From: Thermus caldilimi
GTDB taxonomy: Bacteria; Deinococcota; Deinococci; Deinococcales; Thermaceae
Assembly: GCF_004684245.1 (NCBI RefSeq)
Contig: NZ_CP038452.1
Coordinates: 2,280,796-2,344,795, forward strand
Reading direction: 5' to 3'
DNA length: 64,000 bases
Shown: piece by piece, positions 27,399-36,121 of the stretch
How the letters are laid out: each line of letters begins with the position of its first letter
How positions within the stretch are numbered: position 1 is the stretch's first letter
Program-made: the position numbers and the translations under genes
Notes under the pieces: model-generated
The model's database searches: none
The model's input: only the letters and a program-made list of their open reading frames with translations
Told to the model about the DNA's origin: nothing

Positions 27399-28084
27399 GG
27401 TAGCGGGAGCTCCTTTCTGATTTTCAGGACCTCTTCCGGACCAAGGGGCTTGGCCCGGGCCGCCTCCACCTCATCGGGGGTGAAGGGCTTGAACCCCTGC
27501 GGGGCCCCCCAGGCCGCCAGGTAGTTGAGCACCAGGGCCAACTCCTCATCGGAAAGCCAGGCGAAGCCCGGCATGACGCCGGCATACTTCTGCCCGGAGA
27601 TCTGGATCTCTCCTTGCAGGCCGTGAAGCACGGCCAGGAGGAGGTACTCCCGGCCGCCCCTCGCCTTGAGGAGGTTCTCCACATGCCCTTTGAGGGGTGG
27701 GAAAGCAGGGGGGTTGCCTTCCCCTTGGGGCCCGTGGCACCCCTGGCAGTTGGCGTAGACCTGGGCCCCGGTCTTGGGGCTGGCGATTTGGGCTGGGGCG
27801 GGCGAGGGTTCGGTGCCCAAATAGGTGGCCAGGTAGTCCAGGATCACGGCGCGTTCCTCTGGGGTCACCTGTAGCCCCCGCATGACCATCTCGCTCAAGA
27901 TGGCGTCCCAGCGCTCCCGGGAGAGGCTCTCCCGGGCCACAAAGCCGATGTCGTGGCAGGTCTGGCACTTGGCCAAGACCAGGTCCTTGCCGGGGCCTTC
28001 GGGCAGAGTGTACTGGCTTAGGGCCAGGTAGCCCGCAAGGCTGAGGCCAAAAACGGCGAGGGTGAGGAGGTAGGGCTTTTTCAT
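27395..28084 (-). CDS. Dihaem cytochrome c (SorB-like electron acceptor)
   Basis: 229 aa, periplasmic or membrane-anchored by an N-terminal helix (residues 5-22). Two c-type haem sites: CQTCH (about 40-44) and CQGCH (about 115-119). Met ligands may come from MVMRGLQ and GVMPGFAWLSDEEL. Encoded after the sulfite-oxidase-like enzyme, it probably takes its electrons to the respiratory chain. It has its own possible -10 (TAGTTT). Confidence 0.86.
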   Translation of the reverse strand: MKKPYLLTLAVFGLSLAGYLALSQYTLPEGPGKDLVLAKCQTCHDIGFVARESLSRERWDAILSEMVMRGLQVTPEERAVILDYLATYLGTEPSPAPAQIASPKTGAQVYANCQGCHGPQGEGNPPAFPPLKGHVENLLKARGGREYLLLAVLHGLQGEIQISGQKYAGVMPGFAWLSDEELALVLNYLAAWGAPQGFKPFTPDEVEAARAKPLGPEEVLKIRKELPLP

Positions 28085-28090
28085 GTCGAC

Positions 28091-28096
28091 AAACTA
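28091..28096 (-). promoter_or_regulatory. -10 box TAGTTT before the cytochrome c gene
   Basis: TAGTTT plus six bases to the ATG at 28084. There is no Shine-Dalgarno, and a terminator lies just upstream, so an internal leaderless promoter is plausible. Confidence 0.45.
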
Positions 28097-28131
28097 GATC
28101 CCCTTCACTTAGGGTTTTGCAGGCTCGGACA

Positions 28132-28160
28132 CAAAAGCCCCCGGAAGGGGACCGGGGGCT
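28132..28160 (-). terminator. Terminator after the sulfite oxidase gene
   Basis: On the minus strand AGCCCCCGG / CCGGGGGCT (28136-28160) is followed by TTTTG. It separates the molybdoenzyme gene from the cytochrome gene. Confidence 0.75.
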
Positions 28161-28170
28161 TCCCGAGGCT

Positions 28171-29394
28171 TCAGGCCACCGTGAACTTCACCCGCATCAC
28201 GCCGCTGTACTCGTACCCGCGCTCGTTCCAGGCGATGTTGCCGTCTATGGGTTGGCTGCGGCCCGCAGCGTCCCAAGCCCGGGCCATGACCTCGCGTTCC
28301 CCAGGGCGCAGGTACACGGTGGCCCGCCAACGCACCCAGCCAAAGCTCTTCTCCTTGCGCTCCAGCTCGGCCTGGTGCCAGGTCCGTCCCCCGTTCGTGG
28401 AAACCTCCACGCTCACGATGGGGACGATGCCATCGTTGAAGGCCACGCCTTCTATCCGCACATAGGGACCTTCCACCGTCTGGCCCTCGAGGGGGGCGAA
28501 GATAAAGCTGTTGAGGGTCACCAGCCAGTTGGGGCGGGAGTTTTGGAAGCCGTAGGGGTAGGTCTTGCCCGGTTCCTGGGGCAGGAAGGGAAGATGGGTA
28601 TTGGGGATCGCAGGCACCCGGTAGCGGGGCATTTGCTCGGCGGTGGTGTTCTCCGCTTCCGTAAACTCAATCTTCTCCACCCACTTCACGTTGTTTACCT
28701 CGAAGTACCCGGGGAAGACCAAGCGTACCGGCCCGCCGTGTACGGCAGGCAGGGGTTCCCCGTTCATGGAAAGGGCTAGGAGAGCGTTTTCCAGGGCCTG
28801 GATAGGCACGGAGCGCACAAACTCGGGGGCATTCCCCTGGCGGCTGGCATGGGCGGTGATGAAGTACGCCTTATCCCCAAGCTTCACCCCTCTGGCTGAC
28901 AGCAGATCCTTGAGGCGTATGCCCCGGAACGTCACATTGCCCACACCGCCCCGCTTCCAAGGGTTGCCGGATGTGCGGGGCTGGTATAGGGAGCGCCCAT
29001 TGCCCGAGCATTGGAGGACCATGGTGACCTCGTGCTGGGGGAGGGAGAGAAGCTCTTTGGCCTCGAAGGTGAAGGGCTTGTCCACCAATCCCCCCACCTC
29101 TACCTGCCAGCCGTCCAGGCTGGTTCCCTCCACGGTGTTGTAGCCGGGGAGGTCTACGTTGTTGCGGATGTAGAGGATTTCCTTAGAGGTGCGCTCCGGG
29201 TTGCTGGCCAAAAGGTCATAGGGGGTTTCCAGGACGATAGGGCGCTGAGAAAGGACGATGAGCTTGGGGTTCTTCCCCTTCACCAGCTGGTCGGCGGTGG
29301 GGGCTTGCTGCGCCAGGCTTCTTCCGCCCGTAACCAAGAGGGCTGCTCCCATGCCCATGAGCTTTAGCGTGGTGCGACGGTTCACCTTTTCCAT
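28171..29394 (-). CDS. Sulfite oxidase family molybdoenzyme (SorA/SoxC-like)
   Basis: 407 aa. Tat signal NRRTTLKLMGMG at the N-terminus, so exported folded with its molybdopterin. The Mo-ligating cysteine lies in TMVLQCSGNGRS; HGGPVRLVFPGYFEV is the substrate/cofactor region. The C-terminal Mo-co dimerisation domain shows VSVEVSTNGGRTWHQAEL and RAWDAAGRSQP. With the dihaem cytochrome it likely oxidises sulfite to sulfate in the periplasm. ATG 29394 was chosen because it gives a clean signal peptide; earlier in-frame codons run into promoter DNA. Confidence 0.9.
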   Translation of the reverse strand: MEKVNRRTTLKLMGMGAALLVTGGRSLAQQAPTADQLVKGKNPKLIVLSQRPIVLETPYDLLASNPERTSKEILYIRNNVDLPGYNTVEGTSLDGWQVEVGGLVDKPFTFEAKELLSLPQHEVTMVLQCSGNGRSLYQPRTSGNPWKRGGVGNVTFRGIRLKDLLSARGVKLGDKAYFITAHASRQGNAPEFVRSVPIQALENALLALSMNGEPLPAVHGGPVRLVFPGYFEVNNVKWVEKIEFTEAENTTAEQMPRYRVPAIPNTHLPFLPQEPGKTYPYGFQNSRPNWLVTLNSFIFAPLEGQTVEGPYVRIEGVAFNDGIVPIVSVEVSTNGGRTWHQAELERKEKSFGWVRWRATVYLRPGEREVMARAWDAAGRSQPIDGNIAWNERGYEYSGVMRVKFTVA

Positions 29395-29420
29395 CACGCT
29401 ATCCCCTCCTCGGAGTCCGG

Positions 29421-29454
29421 GGGGACATTTGTCCCCATTTTCCGGTTGTCCCCA
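29421..29454. promoter_or_regulatory. Repeated TTGTCCCCA operator-like motif before the sulfite oxidase gene
   Basis: TTGTCCCCA occurs at 29429-29437 and 29446-29454, 17 bp apart. The first copy is also half of a palindrome GGGGACA-TT-TGTCCCC (29421-29436). The second abuts the -10. This array suits a dimeric regulator. Confidence 0.5.
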
Positions 29455-29483
29455 ATTTAGACAAGGTACCCTACCCGTGTCAA
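29454..29483 (-). promoter_or_regulatory. Promoter of the sulfite oxidase gene
   Basis: -35 TTGACA (29478-29483), 18-bp spacer, -10 TAAATT (29454-29459). The IS element was inserted about ten bases upstream of the -35 and left the promoter whole. Confidence 0.65.
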
Positions 29484-29493
29484 GGAAGGGGTA

Positions 29494-30680
29494 CTGAGCT
29501 CCCCCTCTAAGTTCGGACATCCTTTACCTCCTGGGGATGAGGGGGAACAGGAAATAGCCTGTGCCACCAGACCTCCAAGGCTTGGCGCAGGATCCCTTCC
29601 CATTCTTCCCGGGAAAAGCGCACAGGCCCTCTCAAGAGGACAAAGAGCCCCGAGTATACCCCCCACTTCCGCCTTCCCTTCGCGCCCCCCCTTTCAGGCG
29701 CCTCCGCGCCTCCTCCCCCACCAAAAGCCCCACCCCGTAGGCCAACGCCACCAGGGCCAGCGTCTTCTCCATCGCTTCCCACCCCTTGCTCATCACCCCA
29801 GCAAACCCCATGTGCCCCTTCAGGTCCCTGAACCCCTCCTCCATCTTCATCCTCTCCTCGTACACCCCAAGAAGCTCCTCCGGAGGCAGGTTCCCCATCA
29901 CCCAAAGCGCCTCCCGCATCCCCTCCCGCCACACCCCCACCAGGTTCACCTCCACCTCCCCCCGGTACCTCACCCCCTCGTACCTCACCTCCCGCCCCCG
30001 ATCCACCCAGGGCACCAACCGCTCCCCTCTCCATTCCAACCGCGGCCTCGTCCCCAGGTTCAACCGCACCGCATACCTCACCCCCGCCCGCTCCAGCACC
30101 TCCAGCCACCCCGCAAAGGAGAACTCCCGGTCAAATACCCACACCGTCTCCTCCTCCACGTATTCCCGCACCGCCTCCACCCAATCCTCCCACGTCCGGT
30201 TCCTCCCCTCCGGCTTCCCCTCCCAGTAGCTCCCCACGTACACCGGCACCGCCCGGCCCTCGTAGGGTTGGGCCAACACCACCGCCCAAAAGCCCAGGGT
30301 CTTGCCGTCGGAAAGCCGGCCCACGTAGGGGGTCCGTTTCGCCTGGGGACGGGGTACCTCCGTGGGGTCCACCAGGAGGAAGGGGGTCTTGGGGTCCAGG
30401 AGGCGCAGGAGGTAGCGCTGGGGTTCCAGAAGGGGAAGGAGTCGGTCAATGGCCTTGTAGTTGGCTTCCTCCGTGGCCTCTTGGCGGTAGGCTCTGGCCC
30501 AATCGCTCTTGCGGGCAGAACCTGAGGCCAGGATCGCCCAGAGCAACCGGGCTACCTTCTCCTCGTGGCGCTCCAGCCAGGCATCCAGCAGAGGGCTCAC
30601 GAAGGGGCGTAAAGCCTCCGGTCCAAACGGCAAGCTCCTCATACAGCCCCATTTTGTCTGAACTCAAAGGGGGAGCTCAG
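29494..30680 (-). mobile_element. IS4-like insertion sequence, about 1.19 kb
   Basis: Imperfect 26-bp terminal inverted repeats lie at 29494-29519 and 30655-30680 (three mismatches; both begin CTGAGCTCCCCCT when read inward). The element is flanked by a 7-bp direct repeat AGGGGTA (29487-29493 and 30681-30687), a probable target-site duplication, so the insertion looks intact and fairly recent. One DDE transposase is encoded. It separates the sulfite oxidase promoter from mutS. Confidence 0.88.
29507..30642 (-). pseudogene. IS4-like DDE transposase, frameshift near the C-terminus
   Basis: The DDE triad is visible: LLVDPTE, WVFDREFS and the YEERMKMEEGFRDLKGHMGF segment (Y-R-E signature of IS4). 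The uninterrupted frame ends at 29632 after 336 aa in a Gly/Ser-rich tail. Adding one base at a G7 run on the coding strand (plus 29685-29691) continues in RRKWGVYSGLFVLLRG and ends inside the inverted repeat after 378 aa, which looks like the native C-terminus. It could be a damaged copy, a sequencing error, or slippage-dependent expression. Confidence 0.75.
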
Positions 30681-30751
30681 AGGGGTACCCTTGTTGAGCC
30701 CTACGAGGAAGGGGTTATCCGGGCAGCTTATGGGAGGGGTATGGCAGGGGT

Positions 30752-30757
30752 TAAGAT
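30752..30757 (+). promoter_or_regulatory. -10 box TAAGAT of mutS, leaderless
   Basis: TAAGAT plus seven bases (AAGGGCC) to ATG 30765. Supports the start at MLKGEGPGPLP. The whole promoter lies 70 bp beyond the IS end. Confidence 0.55.
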
Positions 30758-30764
30758 AAGGGCC

Positions 30765-33191
30765 ATGCTCAAGGGCGAAGGCCCAGGCCCCTTACCCCCT
30801 CTTCTCCAGCAGTATGTGGAGCTAAGGGACCGCTACCCCGACTACCTCCTCCTCTTCCAGGTGGGGGACTTCTACGAGTGCTTCGGGGAGGATGCGGAAA
30901 GGCTGGCCCGGGCTTTAGGGTTGGTGCTGACCCACAAGTCCAGCAAGGATTTCACCACCCCCATGGCGGGGATACCCATCCGGGCCTTTGACGCCTATGC
31001 GGAAAGGCTTTTGAAAATGGGTTTCCGCCTGGCGGTGGCGGACCAGGTGGAACCGGCGGAGGAGGCTGAGGGTCTGGTGCGGCGGGAGGTGACCCAGCTC
31101 CTCACCCCCGGAACCCTGGTACAGGAGACCCTCCTTTCCAAGGAGGCCAATTACCTGGCGGCCATCGCCACCGGGGATGGTTTCGGGGTAGCCTTTTTGG
31201 ATGTATCCACTGGGGAGTTCAAAGGCACCTTGCTTAAGAGCAAAAGCGCCCTCTACGATGAGCTATTCCGTCACCGGCCCGCGGAGGTGCTCCTGGCCCC
31301 AGAGCTCAGGGAAAACCAGAAGTTTGTAGAAGAATTCCAGAAGCGCTTTCCCGTTATGCTTTCGGAGGCTCCCTTTGAACCGGTAGGGGAAGGGCCCTTG
31401 GCCTTGCGCCGGGTCCAGGGGGCGCTCCTTTGGTATGCCCGCTGGACCCAAGGGGAGGGGTTCAGCCCCAGGCCCTTCCGCCCCTACGATCCCGGGGCCT
31501 TCATGCACCTGCCCGAGGCCACCTTAAGGGCCCTCGAGGTCTTCGAGCCCATCCGGGGCCAGGACACCCTCTTCGGCGTTTTGGACGAAACCCGCACCGC
31601 TTTTGGTCGCAGGTTGTTGCAAAGCTGGCTGCGCCATCCCTTGCTGGAGGCGGGTCCCTTGGAGGCCCGGCTGGACCGGGTGGAGCGCTTGGTGAGGGAA
31701 GGGGCCCTGCGGGAAGGGGTGAGGCGGCTCCTCTTCCGCCTGGCGGACCTGGAAAGGCTGGCCACCCGCCTGGAGATGGGGCGGGCGTCTCCGCGGGACC
31801 TGGGTTCCTTGCGCCGGAGCCTGGAGATCCTGCCCGAGCTCCGGGCCCTCTTGGGGGAGGAGGTGGCCCTTCCCGATCTGGGTTCCCTCCTGGAGGAGTT
31901 GAGGGCGGCCTTGGAGGAGGAACTTCCCCTGAAACTTTCCGAGGGAGGGCTGATCCGCCAGGGCTACGATCCCCATCTGGACGCCCTGCGGCAGGCCCAC
32001 CGGGAGGGGGTGGCCTATTTCTTGGAGCTGGAGGAGCGGGAGAAGGCCAGAACCGGCATCCCTACCCTGAAGGTGGGCTATAACGCCGTTTTCGGCTACT
32101 ACCTGGAGGTGACCCGACCCTACTACGAAAGGGTTCCCCCGGAGTACAGGGCCATCCAGACCCTGAAGGACCGGCAGCGCTACACCCTGCCGGAGATCAG
32201 GGAGAGGGAAAGGGAACTCTACCGCCTCGAGGCCCAGATCCGCCGCCGGGAGGAGGAGGTCTTCCTGGAGCTCAGGGAGAAGGCCAGGAAGGAGGCGGAG
32301 GCCCTCCGGGAGGCGGCCAGGGTCCTGGCGGAGCTGGACGTCTATGCCGCCTTGGCGGAGGTGGCGGTGCGCTACGGCTACGTGAGGCCCCGCTTTGGCG
32401 ATCGGCTTCAGATCCGCGGGGGACGCCACCCGGTGGTGGAAAGGCGTACCAGCTTTGTCCCCAACGACCTGGAGATGGCCCACGGGCTCGTCCTGGTCAC
32501 CGGGCCCAACATGGCGGGGAAGAGCACCTACCTGCGCCAGACGGCCCTCATCGCTCTTCTGGCCCAGATTGGAAGCTTTGTGCCGGCGGAGGAGGCCATC
32601 CTCCCCCTCTTTGACCGGATCCTTACCCGGATCGGGGCCTCCGATGACTTGGCAGGGGGGCGGAGCACCTTCATGGTGGAGATGGAGGAGGTGGCCCTGA
32701 TCCTCAAGGAGGCCACGGAGAGAAGTCTGGTCCTTCTGGACGAGGTGGGCCGGGGGACGAGCTCCTTGGATGGGGTGGCCATCGCCACCGCCGTGGCCGA
32801 GGCCCTTCACGAGAGGCGGTGCTACACCCTTTTCGCCACCCACTACTTTGAGCTCACCGCCCTGCCCCTGCCTCGACTGAAAAACCTGCACGTGGCCGCC
32901 AAGGAGGAGGAAGGGGGGCTGACCTTCTACCACCAGGTGCTGCCCGGGCCCGCCTCCAAGAGCTACGGGGTGGAGGTGGCCAGAATGGGCGGGCTTCCCG
33001 AGGAGGTGGTGGAACGGGCCAAGGCCCTCCTCCAGGTCCTCACGGCCCGCAGGGAGGGGGTGGCGGAGGCGGTATTGGAGAAGCTCATCTCCCTGGATCC
33101 CAACACCCTGACCCCCCTCGAGGCCCTCCGCTTCCTGCATGAGCTCAAGGCCTTGGCCCTAGGGACTCCCCTGGATACCATAAAGGGGTGA
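30765..33191 (+). CDS. mutS: DNA mismatch repair protein MutS
   Basis: Recognises mismatches and small loops. 808 aa, near the 811 aa of T. aquaticus MutS. The mismatch-binding FxE motif is in QVGDFYECFGEDAERL (Phe and Glu). Clamp and lever domains follow. The ATPase has Walker A TGPNMAGKST, Walker B LVLLDEVGRGTSSLDG and signature DDLAGGRSTFMVEM. The ATG at 30765 matches the family start (MLKGEGPGPLPPLLQQY) and follows a -10 box; in-frame codons further upstream would extend into the IS end. Its stop overlaps mutL. Confidence 0.97.
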   Translation: MLKGEGPGPLPPLLQQYVELRDRYPDYLLLFQVGDFYECFGEDAERLARALGLVLTHKSSKDFTTPMAGIPIRAFDAYAERLLKMGFRLAVADQVEPAEEAEGLVRREVTQLLTPGTLVQETLLSKEANYLAAIATGDGFGVAFLDVSTGEFKGTLLKSKSALYDELFRHRPAEVLLAPELRENQKFVEEFQKRFPVMLSEAPFEPVGEGPLALRRVQGALLWYARWTQGEGFSPRPFRPYDPGAFMHLPEATLRALEVFEPIRGQDTLFGVLDETRTAFGRRLLQSWLRHPLLEAGPLEARLDRVERLVREGALREGVRRLLFRLADLERLATRLEMGRASPRDLGSLRRSLEILPELRALLGEEVALPDLGSLLEELRAALEEELPLKLSEGGLIRQGYDPHLDALRQAHREGVAYFLELEEREKARTGIPTLKVGYNAVFGYYLEVTRPYYERVPPEYRAIQTLKDRQRYTLPEIRERERELYRLEAQIRRREEEVFLELREKARKEAEALREAARVLAELDVYAALAEVAVRYGYVRPRFGDRLQIRGGRHPVVERRTSFVPNDLEMAHGLVLVTGPNMAGKSTYLRQTALIALLAQIGSFVPAEEAILPLFDRILTRIGASDDLAGGRSTFMVEMEEVALILKEATERSLVLLDEVGRGTSSLDGVAIATAVAEALHERRCYTLFATHYFELTALPLPRLKNLHVAAKEEEGGLTFYHQVLPGPASKSYGVEVARMGGLPEEVVERAKALLQVLTARREGVAEAVLEKLISLDPNTLTPLEALRFLHELKALALGTPLDTIKG

Positions 33192-34810
33192 TCCGCCCGC
33201 TTCCTGAGGAGCTCCGGGGGCTCCTGGCCCGGGGCGAGGTGGTCTTTTCCCTCAGAGACGTGGTGCGGGAGCTTTTGGAAAATGCCCTGGACGCAGGGGC
33301 CAAGAGGGTGCGGGTGGAGCTTTATGGCGGGGGACGGGAGAGGATTGCGGTGGAGGACGATGGCCAGGGGATTCCCTTGGCCGAGCTTCCCTTGGCGGTG
33401 GAACCCTTCGCCACCAGCAAGCTTCTGGACCCGGGGAGGATCACCACCCTGGGCTTTCGCGGCCAGGCCCTTTACGCCCTAAGGCAGGCAGCCCTCCTCA
33501 GGATCCGCTCCCGGCCCCGCTTTCAGGTGGGCGGGGGGCTCCTCCTGGCCCAGGGGGAGCGGGTGGAGGTTAGGGAGGTACCCGCTCCCCCTGGGACCCG
33601 GGTGGAGGTGGTGGGGTGGGAAGGGGAAGGCTCGGAGCGGGAGGTGGCGGAGCTTTTAAGGCGCTACCTCCTCCACTACCCTTGGCTTTCCCTGGCCTTT
33701 TTCGCAGGGGGGGAGGCCCGGCTCCTCTTCCCGGGTGCGGGGCTTAAGGAGGCCGCTCGGCTGGCCTTTGGCCGGGTCCTGGCGGAAAGGCTCTTGCCCC
33801 TGGAGCGGGAGGCTGGGGGCATGCGCCTTCAGGGCTTACTTTCCGGACCTCAGGCCTCTCGCACGCGGCCCGACCTTCTCTTCCTGGCCATTAACGGCCG
33901 CCCCGTGGCTTGGCCGGAGGGTTTGCTGAAAACCCTGCGCCGGGCCTACCGGGAGCTTCTTCCCGAGGGGCATTTTCCCGTGGGTGTCCTGAACCTCGCT
34001 CTGCCCCTCGAGGCCTTCCGCCTGCGGCTGGATGCCAGGAAGGAGGAGGTGGCGGTCTTGGAGGGGGTGGAGGCCTTTGTGGAGGAAGGTCTGAGGGAGG
34101 CCTTCCAAAGGCATAACCTGGCCCGTAGCCTCCCCGAACCTAGGCCCCTCATGCCCTTAAGCCCGCCCACGCCTTCAGGGCTTCCCCCTGTGCGGTACCT
34201 GGGGCAGTTCCGGGGCAGCTATCTTCTGGCGGAGGCGGGGGATACCCTCTACCTGGTGGACCAGCATGCCGCCCACGAGCGGGTCCTCTATGAGGAGTTT
34301 CAAAGGCGCCTTAGGGACGAGGGGTTAAGGGAGCTTCTCTATCCGGTTCTGGTGGAGCTTTCCCCTGCGGAGGAGGTGCTTTTGCCGGAAAGGCAGGAGG
34401 CCTTGGCCTCCCTCTTTGCCCTCGAGGCCTTTGGCCCAGGCAGGGTCAGGCTCCTGGCGGCCCCCTCCTTTCTCCATCCCTATCCCCTCCTCCTTCCGGA
34501 GATCTTCCGCGAGGCCCTGAGGGGAGAGGGGAAAAGCCTCACGGAGCTTCTGGCCCGCCTGGCCTGCCTGCCGGCGGTGAAGGCAGGGCACCCCCTGTCC
34601 CGGGCCGAGGGCCAGGCCCTCCTGGATGCCCTCCTCCAGTGCCAAACCCCTTGGGTCTGCCCTCATGGCCGGCCCACCCTGCTGGCCCTTAAAGAGGAGG
34701 ACCTCATACGGCGCTTTGGACGCCGCTCTGGGGCGAGGGCAGGAGAAGAATCCCGTCCTCGTCAGCCAGAAGAAGGTTTCCCGGAAGAACCCTGGCCCAG
34801 GGGAGGCTAA
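33188..34810 (+). CDS. mutL: DNA mismatch repair endonuclease MutL
   Basis: 540 aa. N-terminal GHKL ATPase: RDVVRELLENALDAGAK, EDDGQGIP and TLGFRGQALYAL. The C-terminal dimerisation domain has DQHAAHERVLYEEF, the metal-binding endonuclease motif of MutL from bacteria lacking MutH, plus CPHGRPTLLAL. GTG start overlaps the mutS stop by 4 nt, so the two are translated together. The 3' end overlaps the convergent RraA-like gene by 107 nt. Confidence 0.96.
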   Translation: MIRPLPEELRGLLARGEVVFSLRDVVRELLENALDAGAKRVRVELYGGGRERIAVEDDGQGIPLAELPLAVEPFATSKLLDPGRITTLGFRGQALYALRQAALLRIRSRPRFQVGGGLLLAQGERVEVREVPAPPGTRVEVVGWEGEGSEREVAELLRRYLLHYPWLSLAFFAGGEARLLFPGAGLKEAARLAFGRVLAERLLPLEREAGGMRLQGLLSGPQASRTRPDLLFLAINGRPVAWPEGLLKTLRRAYRELLPEGHFPVGVLNLALPLEAFRLRLDARKEEVAVLEGVEAFVEEGLREAFQRHNLARSLPEPRPLMPLSPPTPSGLPPVRYLGQFRGSYLLAEAGDTLYLVDQHAAHERVLYEEFQRRLRDEGLRELLYPVLVELSPAEEVLLPERQEALASLFALEAFGPGRVRLLAAPSFLHPYPLLLPEIFREALRGEGKSLTELLARLACLPAVKAGHPLSRAEGQALLDALLQCQTPWVCPHGRPTLLALKEEDLIRRFGRRSGARAGEESRPRQPEEGFPEEPWPRGG

Positions 34811-35198
34811 GGGGTACGTCCACCTCTCCCAGGCCCTCCTTGGCGCTTTTCCTGGGAGTGGCCGCCAGGGCCAGGATGCCGATGGGCACTTCCCTGAGCT
34901 CCTCGGTATCCCGCACGGCCCCGTGGATCACCACCCCGGCCCAGCCCCGCTCCCAGGCCAGCCGGGCCAGGTTGCCCCCCAAAAGGGCGGTCTTCAGGGA
35001 GCCTCCCCCGTCCACCACCAGCACCTGGCCTCGGCCTTCCTCCTCCAGCACCCTTCGCACCAGGGCGTTGTCCTGGAAGACCTTCAGGGTGCGCACCCGC
35101 CCTTGGAAGCGGGTCTTGCCGCCGAAGCTCCTGAAGACCATGGGCAGGGTTACCGCCTCGGGATGGGCGTCCGATAGGTCGGTGGTTCGCCAGTCCAT
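34704..35198 (-). CDS. RraA family protein
   Basis: 164 aa. The family fold signature is present: LVVDGGGSLKTALLGGNLARLAW, GVVIHGAVRDTEEL and the C-terminal PGNLLLADEDGILLLP. RraA members either inhibit RNase E or act as 4-hydroxy-4-methyl-2-oxoglutarate/oxaloacetate aldolases. The G-G-N...R-D residues of the aldolase site are seen, so both remain possible. Start ATG 35198 lies seven bases after a TACTAT box; longer frames run antisense into purU. Confidence 0.88.
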   Translation of the reverse strand: MDWRTTDLSDAHPEAVTLPMVFRSFGGKTRFQGRVRTLKVFQDNALVRRVLEEEGRGQVLVVDGGGSLKTALLGGNLARLAWERGWAGVVIHGAVRDTEELREVPIGILALAATPRKSAKEGLGEVDVPLSLPWARVLPGNLLLADEDGILLLPSPQSGVQSAV

Positions 35199-35204
35199 TG
35201 GGGA

Positions 35205-35211
35205 TATAGTA
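35205..35211. promoter_or_regulatory. Overlapping divergent -10 boxes for purU and the RraA-like gene
   Basis: Plus strand TATAGT (35205-35210) is seven bases before ATG 35218. Minus strand TACTAT (35206-35211) is seven bases before ATG 35198. The two -10 boxes share five base pairs, so the promoters should be mutually exclusive. Confidence 0.6.
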
Positions 35212-35217
35212 GCGCCT

Positions 35218-36075
35218 ATGGAAGAGGCGCGGCTCCTCATCACCTGCCCGGACCGGCCCGGGATCGTGGCCGCGGTTTCCGGGTTCCTGTACGCCCATGG
35301 GGCCAACATCACCGATTTGCAGCAGTATTCCACCGATCCCGAAGGCGGAACCTTTTTCATGCGCCTGGCCTTCACCACCCCTCACCTGGACCTTTCCCGC
35401 CCTGCCCTGGAAAGGGCCTTCCAGGATGTGGTGGCAAGCCGCTTCCAGATGGAGTGGCGCCTGGCCTATGCCTCGGAAAGAAAGCGAGTGGCCATTTTAG
35501 TCTCCAAGCCGGCCCATGCCCTTTTGGAACTCCTCTGGCGCTACCGGGTGGGGGAGCTTTCCATGGACCTCCGGATGGTGATCTCCAACCACCCCCACCA
35601 CCAGGAGGAAGTGGAGCGCTTCGGTATCCCCTACCACCACGTGCCGGTGGAGAAGGGAAGGAAAGAGGATGCGGAGGAAAGGATCCTGGCCCTTCTGGAG
35701 GAGGAGAGGGTGGAACTGGTGGTTCTGGCCCGCTACATGCAGATTCTCTCCCCCGGTTTCGTGGCCCGCTACCCCATGCGCATCATCAACATCCACCATT
35801 CCTTCCTGCCGGCCTTTGCCGGGGCCGACCCCTACCGCCAGGCCCACGAGCGGGGGGTGAAGCTCATCGGGGCCACCGCCCACTATGTCACCGAGGAGCT
35901 GGACCAAGGGCCCATCATCGAGCAGGACGTAGTGCGGGTATCCCACCGCCAAGGGGTGGCGGAGATGCGGCGGCTTGGGCAGGAATTGGAACGCACCGTC
36001 TTGGCCCGGGCGGTACGCTGGCACCTCGAGGACCGCATCCTCGTCCACGGCAACAAGACCGTGGTCTTCGTCTAA
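35218..36075 (+). CDS. purU: Formyltetrahydrofolate deformylase
   Basis: Hydrolyses 10-formyl-THF to THF and formate, balancing one-carbon pools for purine synthesis. 285 aa. N-terminal ACT domain (CPDRPGIVAAVSGFLYAHGAN) binds an amino-acid effector such as Gly/Met. The formyltransferase-fold domain has ISNHPHH, LARYMQILSPGF, INIHHSFLPAFAGADPY and the catalytic Asp in EELDQGPIIEQDV. A leaderless start at ATG 35218 is indicated. Confidence 0.95.
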   Translation: MEEARLLITCPDRPGIVAAVSGFLYAHGANITDLQQYSTDPEGGTFFMRLAFTTPHLDLSRPALERAFQDVVASRFQMEWRLAYASERKRVAILVSKPAHALLELLWRYRVGELSMDLRMVISNHPHHQEEVERFGIPYHHVPVEKGRKEDAEERILALLEEERVELVVLARYMQILSPGFVARYPMRIINIHHSFLPAFAGADPYRQAHERGVKLIGATAHYVTEELDQGPIIEQDVVRVSHRQGVAEMRRLGQELERTVLARAVRWHLEDRILVHGNKTVVFV

Positions 36076-36121
36076 TCGGTGCCTAACCGGGAAGGCGTAA
36101 GGTAAGTTCGGGAGGTAGTGT

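Noticed and set aside
31524-33140. A 538-codon open frame antisense to mutS
   Set aside because: Repetitive Gly/Leu/Gln/His-rich translation, no start signal, completely within mutS. Shadow frame.
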